A DNA stretch of 13,192 nucleotides from Bacteroidales bacterium UBA2559 (lineage in GTDB: Bacteria > Bacteroidota > Bacteroidia > Bacteroidales > Bacteroidaceae): positions 879-14,070 of the forward strand of contig DDLZ01000020.1 in assembly GCA_002340405.1 (NCBI GenBank), written 5' to 3'. Positions 7,891-13,192 of this stretch are shown here, in pieces. How positions within the stretch are numbered: position 1 is the first letter of the stretch; each line of letters begins with the position of its first letter. The position numbers and the translations under genes were made by a program. A model generated the notes under the pieces. That model was not told where the DNA came from, did no database searches, and saw only the letters and a program-made list of their open reading frames with translations.

Positions 7891-10404
7891 ATGGGTAAGG
7901 AAGAGAATCCAAGGATAATAATAAGTGGTGGAGGAACAGGGGGACATATTTTCCCGGCTATATCGATAGCGCATGCCGTCAAATCATTATGTCCCGAAGC
8001 GCAGATACTCTTTGTCGGAGCTGAAGGAAGGATGGAGATGCAGCGTGTGCCTGCTGCCGGTTTTGAGATAAAGGGACTTCCCATCTCCGGATTTGACCGT
8101 AAACATCCGTTTAAAAACATATCGGTCTTTTTCAAAATAATACGCAGCAAGAGGATGGCCCGCCAAATAATCAGGGATTTCAAACCTTCGGTTGCGGTCG
8201 GAGTGGGCGGTTATGCAAGCGGTCCTACGTTAATGGTGGCCAATCGGATGAGAATCCCCACTCTGATTCAGGAACAGAATTCGTATGCCGGCATAACCAA
8301 CAGGATGTTGGCAAAAAGAGCCCGCAGGATCTGTGTGGCTTATGAAGGTATGGAGCGTTTTTTCCCGGCCGATAAGATAATCCTTACCGGAAATCCGGTA
8401 CGTCCCAGCCTTACGCAAAATCTCATCTCAAGGGATGAGGCTGCCCGCAAGATGGGACTCAATCCTGCAAAAAAAATTGTGCTCATCATAGGTGGAAGTC
8501 TTGGCGCCCGTTCCCTGAATGAGAGTGTCATGAGCAGTCTGGCGCTTATTCGTGCCTCTAAGGATATACAGTTTGTCTGGCAGACCGGAAAGTTTTACAT
8601 TGAAGAGATGAAGCGCCGTCTTGCAGAATCGGAAGCGGTGAATAATCTTTTCCCGACCGATTTCCTGCAGGATATGGACATTGCGTACGCCGCATCGGAC
8701 CTGGTGATTTCCAGAGCCGGAGCCGGTACCATATCGGAACTCTCTCTGTTGGGAAAAGCGGTGATTTTAGTACCTTCACCCAACGTTGCCGAGGATCATC
8801 AGACTAAGAATGCCATGGCTCTGGCTATCAAGGATGCTGCCGTTCATATTCCCGATTCCAAGGTTTCCAAGGAACTTTTTCCTGCTGCAATTGCCATTGT
8901 TAATGACGTTTCCCGTCTGACATTGCTTAGAGAGAATATTCTCAGGCTGGGAATTCACGATTCGGCTGTTATTATAGCCCGCGAAGTCCTTGCGCTTGCG
9001 GGTCATCCTATCGGAAGAAACTCCTTATCAAATATAAAATCGGTCTATTTTATCGGTGTGGGCGGTATCGGTATGAGTGCTCTGGCGCGTTATTTCCTCT
9101 CGCGCGGTTGCACCGTTGCCGGCTATGACCGCACCTCAACCGCCATAACATCCGAACTCATAAACGAGGGCATCGTCATACATTTTAAAGATGACGAGTC
9201 GCTGATCCCCGACGGCTTTAAGGATAAAAATTCCACTCTTGTGATCTACACTCCGGCCGTATCGTCCAACAACAGGGAATTGTCATGGTTCCGTCGAAAC
9301 GGTTTTGACATAAAGAAGCGGGCAGAGGTACTGGGTATGCTTACGCGCAGCCTTGACGGGCTGTGTGTTGCGGGTACACACGGCAAAACCACCACTTCAT
9401 CTATGCTGGCCCATATACTTAACGGTATGCCTGAAGGATGTAACGCATTTCTTGGCGGCATCCTGAAGAATTACGACAGTAACCTCTTGATCAGCTCCAA
9501 GAGTCGCAATGTGGTCATTGAGGCCGATGAGTTTGACCGCTCTTTCCACTATCTCAAACCGTTGCGTACCGTAATAACCTCGATTGATGCCGACCATCTC
9601 GACATATACGGAACCTATGGAAATTATGTGGAGAGTTTTCGCAAGTACACATCTTTGATCAAACCCGGAGGCTCTCTTGTGCTTAATGAGATGTTGACAC
9701 CCTGGTTCAAGCCGCAGCTTCGGAAAGGCGTGAAGCTCTACACCTATGGCGTTGACAACGGTGATTTCCACGCCTACAACATTCGTATCGGTAACGGTGA
9801 GCTGAAATTTGACCTTATATCGCCTTTAGGCAGTATAGTCGATATTGAGTTGGGCGTTCCGATCCTTGTCAATGTGGAGAATGCAGTCGGTGCCATTGCT
9901 CTGGCTCAGTTGAGCGGAGCCACGGAGAATGTTATCCGTGAAGCAATGAAGAGTTTCATGGGATGTGCGCGTCGCTTTGATTTCCGTTTGAAGGGGGAGA
10001 AGGTCTATTTGACCGATTACGCCCACCATCCGGTTGAACTGAAACAGTGTGCTCTATCGCTGCGCTCTCTCTATGCCGGCCGTAAGGTGACCGCCATATT
10101 CCAGCCTCATCTCTATTCCAGGACCAGGGATTTTTACAATGAGTTTGCCGAAAGTCTGTCACATTTTGATGAGGTTTGGCTTCTGAACATCTATCCGGCG
10201 CGTGAAGAACCTATTCCGGGCGTGACCAGCCAGCTCATAGCCGACAACATGAAACCGGGTGTATGTAAGGGAGTCATCTCAAAGGATCAGGTAAAAAAAC
10301 TGGTACGCTCAATAAAGGATGATCTGCAGGTGCTTGTGACAGTGGGTGCCGGAGATATTGAGGATTGCGCCGATATGATAACCGAAATTCTTGAAGAAAA
10401 GTGA
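7891..10404 (+). CDS. murG-murC: MurG-MurC fusion: lipid II synthase joined to UDP-MurNAc:L-alanine ligase
   Basis: One 837-codon frame holds two complete enzymes. Residues 1 to about 370 are MurG, the peripheral membrane glycosyltransferase that adds GlcNAc to lipid I. Its motifs are GGGTGGH (13-19), GVGGYASGP (104-112), QEQNSYAG (127-134), GGSLGARSLN (201-210), RAGAGTISEL (275-284) and EDHQ..NA (301-308). Residues from about 381 to 837 are MurC, the cytoplasmic ligase adding L-alanine to UDP-MurNAc with ATP. Its motifs are GVGGIGMS (389-396), P-loop GTHGKTTT (495-502), EADEFDRS (544-551), ARRFDFR (693-699) and YAHHP (710-714). Both halves have about normal length and all the motifs I know, so both are probably active. 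In Bacteroidota these are normally adjacent separate genes; here no stop or start lies between them. The ATG follows the ftsW stop by five bases, and the end overlaps ftsQ by four. Confidence 0.95.
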   Translation: MGKEENPRIIISGGGTGGHIFPAISIAHAVKSLCPEAQILFVGAEGRMEMQRVPAAGFEIKGLPISGFDRKHPFKNISVFFKIIRSKRMARQIIRDFKPSVAVGVGGYASGPTLMVANRMRIPTLIQEQNSYAGITNRMLAKRARRICVAYEGMERFFPADKIILTGNPVRPSLTQNLISRDEAARKMGLNPAKKIVLIIGGSLGARSLNESVMSSLALIRASKDIQFVWQTGKFYIEEMKRRLAESEAVNNLFPTDFLQDMDIAYAASDLVISRAGAGTISELSLLGKAVILVPSPNVAEDHQTKNAMALAIKDAAVHIPDSKVSKELFPAAIAIVNDVSRLTLLRENILRLGIHDSAVIIAREVLALAGHPIGRNSLSNIKSVYFIGVGGIGMSALARYFLSRGCTVAGYDRTSTAITSELINEGIVIHFKDDESLIPDGFKDKNSTLVIYTPAVSSNNRELSWFRRNGFDIKKRAEVLGMLTRSLDGLCVAGTHGKTTTSSMLAHILNGMPEGCNAFLGGILKNYDSNLLISSKSRNVVIEADEFDRSFHYLKPLRTVITSIDADHLDIYGTYGNYVESFRKYTSLIKPGGSLVLNEMLTPWFKPQLRKGVKLYTYGVDNGDFHAYNIRIGNGELKFDLISPLGSIVDIELGVPILVNVENAVGAIALAQLSGATENVIREAMKSFMGCARRFDFRLKGEKVYLTDYAHHPVELKQCALSLRSLYAGRKVTAIFQPHLYSRTRDFYNEFAESLSHFDEVWLLNIYPAREEPIPGVTSQLIADNMKPGVCKGVISKDQVKKLVRSIKDDLQVLVTVGAGDIEDCADMITEILEEK
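9001..9033 (+). other. MurG-MurC junction (short linker, residues 371-381)
   Basis: The sequence runs in frame from the last MurG helix (AREVLALA) through the linker GHPIGRNSLSN into the first MurC beta strand (IKSVYFIG). No ATG in any frame occurs between about 8990 and 9072. The first in-frame ATG (9073, Met395) lies inside the MurC nucleotide-binding motif and cannot be a sensible start. In-frame codons here include TTA (9025) and ATA (9034) but no ATG or TTG; the only GTG is at 9058, already within the glycine motif. The linker is only about ten residues, so the two domains should sit close together. Confidence 0.85.
10401..10404 (+). promoter_or_regulatory. GTGA stop/start overlap, murC-ftsQ
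   Basis: The stop TGA of the fusion gene (10402-10404) overlaps a GTG start (10401-10403) for ftsQ. The bases before it are purine-rich (gaagaaaa) without a clear Shine-Dalgarno core. Starting at the next in-frame ATG, codon 18, would remove most of the membrane anchor, so the GTG is the better start. Confidence 0.65.
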
Positions 10405-11132
10405 TTAAGAAGATTCTATCCATACTCGTGGCCCTGATCTTTACCGGATATATGGTCTTTTCGATTCTCTTCATGTCTGAGGGGGATAATGACAGGATAT
10501 GTCAGGGTGTCGGGATCCATATTAAGGATAGTCTTGATATCTCCATTGTTAACAGTGACATGATATGCGACTTACTGGAGTCCGGGAATCTTCAGCCGCA
10601 AGGCAAGCTATTGGATGCAATTGATACGAAATCGATGGAGGATTTGCTTTTGACGCATCCCCTGATAGCTGCTGCAGAGTGTTACAAGACATCGGGAGGG
10701 GAGGTCAAAATCATTGTACGCAGCAAGGTTCCCATGGTCAGGGTTATGAACAACAGGGGTGAAGACTATTATGTTGACAGTAGGGGTGAACTGCTTACAC
10801 ACCGTATGTTGTCGGTTCATCTGCTTGTAGCCACGGGCTATATAGAGAGGAGTTTTGCTTCTAAAGAGCTTCTCGATGTGGTAAATGCGATAAACAAATC
10901 GGATTTCTGGAAAGCCCAGATCGTTCAGATAAATGTAAATAGGGACCGTCATATTGAACTGGTCCCGAGGGTGGGCAACCATCTGCTCATATTGGGTTCG
11001 GCCGATGATTTGGAGAATAAATTGGACCGTCTTTTCAACTTCTACGGCAAGGGATTGGATAAGATAGGTTGGAACAAATACAGATCGGTAAGCGTAGCTT
11101 ATGCGAATCAGATAGTATGTAAGAAACGTTAA
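10401..11132 (+). CDS. ftsQ: Division membrane protein FtsQ
   Basis: A 243-residue bitopic membrane protein placed between murC and ftsA, the usual ftsQ position. It has a very short basic cytoplasmic N-terminus (IKK) and a hydrophobic anchor at about 5-25. An extracytoplasmic region follows, whose first part (about 34-105, through the HPLIAAAECYKTSGGEVKI stretch) fits a POTRA domain. A beta-rich C-terminal part comes after YYVDSRGELL. FtsQ is the non-enzymatic scaffold that recruits FtsL and its partners to the division site. The HP-x-I...(E/V)...I-x-V-x-x-x-x-P pattern of POTRA/FtsQ proteins is visible around residues 90-112. The GTG start overlaps the previous stop. The identification relies partly on synteny because FtsQ is poorly conserved. 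Confidence 0.88.
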   Translation: MIKKILSILVALIFTGYMVFSILFMSEGDNDRICQGVGIHIKDSLDISIVNSDMICDLLESGNLQPQGKLLDAIDTKSMEDLLLTHPLIAAAECYKTSGGEVKIIVRSKVPMVRVMNNRGEDYYVDSRGELLTHRMLSVHLLVATGYIERSFASKELLDVVNAINKSDFWKAQIVQINVNRDRHIELVPRVGNHLLILGSADDLENKLDRLFNFYGKGLDKIGWNKYRSVSVAYANQIVCKKR

Positions 11133-11138
11133 TAAAAT

Positions 11139-12569
11139 ATGGAGACCGAAAAACTGATAGTTGCAATTGAACTTGGTTCATCCAAGATTTCGGGCGTAGC
11201 CGGACAGATTCTTTATGACGGCAGGCTCAAGGTTATGGCTTATGCCTCCACACCATCTTCGTCATGTATCAGACATGGGGCTGTCTATAATCTGGACAAG
11301 ACAGCCAATGCTATTGCCGAGGTGATAAGCAGGCTGAATTCTATGCTCTCAGTTAAGATAAACAAGGTATTTATCGGATATAACAGCAAAAGCCTGAGAT
11401 CCGAAGTAAATACGATAGAGAGAACATTTGACGAGAAGACTGTAATAAGCCAGGAGATAATAGACAGTATGTTCAGTGAATGCGAGCTCAAGGACTACGA
11501 AGGCTACCAGATCCTTTCACAGGAATCGCTTGAATATGTCGTTGACCATAAGCGGGGAACCGAAACCGATCCGATGGGTGTAGCCTGCACCTCTCTTCAG
11601 GGCAATTATCTGAATATCCTGCTAAAAAAGCAGATATCCGATTATATGGCCCAGTGCTTTAATATGGCTGGAGTAACTATTCTGGACGGATTCGTTACGC
11701 CGGTTGTCGAGGCCGATGCCATACTTACCGAGGAGGAGAAACAGCAGGGCTGTGCACTTGTGGATTACGGAGCCGACACCACAACGGTATCGGTTTATAA
11801 AAACGGCTTGCTACGCTATCTAAGGGTGATTCCGCTTGGCAGTGCCCTGATAACCCGCGACCTGGCAACAATCTTGAAGATTGACGAAGAGCAGGCTGAG
11901 AATCTAAAATGCACTTACGGACTCTGTACCCTTATAGGCAGTCAGGATGTCGAAGAGACTATTGTTGTGGGAGAAGATGTGATTGCCATTAAAGAGATTG
12001 GCGGCATTATTGAGGCACGCAATGAGGAAATTGTCAGGAATGTGGCATCAAGGATAAAGGCATCGGGCTATTATGATGTGCTCTATTCCGGTATAATAGT
12101 GACCGGAGGCGGTTCCAAACTCCGCCAACTTGACCGGGTGTTCCACTCCATTATGCCTGACCTGCGTAACCCCCGTTTTGTTGTTGAACCAAATTGCGGA
12201 GTTATCTGGGATGAGCCTTATTGGAAAAAAGGAGACGGTTCACAGGTCTCACTGCTTGCAGTAATGGCTAAGGGCAGTGAAAACTGCTGCGAAATACCCA
12301 AAATGGACGAAATCGACAAATTGACTCCCTCCGATATGGACAAGCTGGGTATGCCGAGACTCTTCAATGAGGAGGGTGAGAGTGCCCAGGAGGATCGTGA
12401 CCGTCGGCGTCGGAAACAGAAATCCGAAAAAAGTGAGGAGACCGATGCGCCCGATACCCGGCAAACCGGTACGGGAGGTAAGAAATATCGCAACTATTTC
12501 AAGCGGATCATAGATAATATAATGGATACCGGCGAGAAGTTCTTCGATAGCGACCAGGATTTTAATTAA
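11139..12569 (+). CDS. ftsA: Actin-like division protein FtsA
   Basis: A 476-residue cytoplasmic actin-fold ATPase that tethers FtsZ filaments to the inner membrane and links the Z-ring to the periplasmic division machinery. The phosphate-1 motif ELGSSKISG is near residues 11-19. The phosphate-2 motif is VDYGADTTT (208-216), and the adenosine motif is VTGGGSKL (321-328). The core ends near residue 395. It is followed by a charged, probably disordered linker (about 400-450) rich in Glu, Asp, Arg and Lys, including an RRRRK cluster. A C-terminal amphipathic segment (about 450-468, YFKRIIDNI...) fits the membrane-targeting helix of FtsA. The ATG lies six bases after ftsQ in an A-rich context. 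ftsZ follows after 21 bases. Confidence 0.95.
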   Translation: METEKLIVAIELGSSKISGVAGQILYDGRLKVMAYASTPSSSCIRHGAVYNLDKTANAIAEVISRLNSMLSVKINKVFIGYNSKSLRSEVNTIERTFDEKTVISQEIIDSMFSECELKDYEGYQILSQESLEYVVDHKRGTETDPMGVACTSLQGNYLNILLKKQISDYMAQCFNMAGVTILDGFVTPVVEADAILTEEEKQQGCALVDYGADTTTVSVYKNGLLRYLRVIPLGSALITRDLATILKIDEEQAENLKCTYGLCTLIGSQDVEETIVVGEDVIAIKEIGGIIEARNEEIVRNVASRIKASGYYDVLYSGIIVTGGGSKLRQLDRVFHSIMPDLRNPRFVVEPNCGVIWDEPYWKKGDGSQVSLLAVMAKGSENCCEIPKMDEIDKLTPSDMDKLGMPRLFNEEGESAQEDRDRRRRKQKSEKSEETDAPDTRQTGTGGKKYRNYFKRIIDNIMDTGEKFFDSDQDFN

Positions 12570-12590
12570 TAACATCAAACCGAAACAGTT

Positions 12591-13192
12591 ATGAATAACA
12601 CAATAAAGGCTTTTGAGGAGATAGAGGTCCTTCCTTTCAATTTTCCTACCGAATCAAGAAAGATAATAAAAGTTATAGGCGTTGGTGGCGGCGGAGGCAA
12701 TGCCGTTAAAAATATGTACCGCGAAGGAATTCATGATGTGGTTTTCGTTATAGCCAATACCGACCAGCAGGCTTTGGCCGATTCCGATATTCCGATCAAG
12801 CTCCAGTTGGGCCGTCAGACTACCAAGGGCCTTGGCGCCGGAAATGACCCTGAGGTGGCACGTCAAGCTGCCGAAGAGAGCATTGAGGAGATCAAGGCAC
12901 AGTTCAAGGATGACACTCAGATGGTCTTTATCACCGCAGGAATGGGCGGAGGAACGGGTACCGGTGCCGCACCGGTAATTGCCCGCTGTGCCAAGGAGAT
13001 GGGTATGTTGACCGTCGGTATCGTAACGCTTCCTTTTAAGTTTGAGATGCGTCCCAAGATAAAACAGGCGCTCAAAGGGGTAAAGGAGATATCCCAGCAT
13101 GTTGATGCCCTGCTGGTGATCAGTAATGAAAAACTTCTTGAGATCTATCCTGACAAGTCTGTATCAAACGGTTTCAAACGTGCTGATGAAAC
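12591..13192 (+). CDS. ftsZ: Tubulin-like division GTPase FtsZ (5' part, cut by window end)
   Basis: The first 200 codons of FtsZ, the GTPase that forms the Z-ring; the rest lies beyond the window. A variable N-terminal arm of about 22 residues leads into the Rossmann-like GTP-binding domain. Visible are GVGGGGGNAV (30-39), NTDQQAL after the third strand, the tubulin signature GGGTGTG (119-125), and the segment with E152 and K156 that corresponds to the GTP-contacting region (E138/R142 in E. coli). Position 153 is Met where Gly is usual (FEG motif). The start ATG at 12591 is preceded by an A-rich leader (aaccgaaacagtt) with no Shine-Dalgarno, as is common in Bacteroidota. No internal terminator or promoter was seen in the 21-base gap from ftsA. 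Confidence 0.96.
   Translation, partial: MNNTIKAFEEIEVLPFNFPTESRKIIKVIGVGGGGGNAVKNMYREGIHDVVFVIANTDQQALADSDIPIKLQLGRQTTKGLGAGNDPEVARQAAEESIEEIKAQFKDDTQMVFITAGMGGGTGTGAAPVIARCAKEMGMLTVGIVTLPFKFEMRPKIKQALKGVKEISQHVDALLVISNEKLLEIYPDKSVSNGFKRADE

Overview
The window is an almost gap-free stretch of a division and cell wall (dcw) cluster. All ten genes are on the + strand, in this order: ftsL-like, ftsI/pbp (PASTA type), murE, mraY, murD, ftsW, murG-murC (one fused reading frame), ftsQ, ftsA and ftsZ (5' part only). The order, the FtsL-like protein, the PASTA-tailed division PBP, the MraY with a long periplasmic insertion and an IHDH motif, and the lack of Shine-Dalgarno sequences before A-rich start regions all point to Bacteroidota, most likely Bacteroidales. 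I cannot place it to genus. Base composition looks even across the window, and I see no mobile elements, RNA genes, CRISPR arrays or transferred segments.

Layout: 1-2502 codes for two membrane division proteins (FtsL-like and the septal transpeptidase). 2509-6603 codes for MurE, MraY and MurD, which cover meso-diaminopimelate addition, lipid I synthesis and D-glutamate addition. 6617-7885 codes for the SEDS glycosyltransferase FtsW. 7891-10404 is one 837-codon frame in which a complete MurG (lipid II synthase) runs directly into a complete MurC (UDP-MurNAc:L-alanine ligase). 10401-12569 codes for FtsQ and FtsA, and 12591 to the end for the first 200 residues of FtsZ. The longest non-coding gap is 21 bases (ftsA-ftsZ). 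Several genes touch or overlap: murE/mraY by 11 bases, mraY/murD through ATGA, and murC/ftsQ through GTGA. This suggests one polycistronic transcript with translational coupling. I found no terminator or convincing internal promoter, and no gene-free stretch approaches 300 bases.

Together these genes make the lipid II precursor (MurC, MurD, MurE, MraY, MurG), polymerise and cross-link it at the septum (FtsW with FtsI, joined through FtsL and FtsQ), and supply the cytoskeletal ring and its membrane tether (FtsZ, FtsA). murB, murF and ddl are not in the window.

The main oddity is the MurG-MurC fusion. It joins two non-consecutive steps of the pathway, and the MurC half has no usable start codon of its own. 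The rest looks like a normal Bacteroidota dcw cluster. I did not find an undescribed system beyond the fusion.
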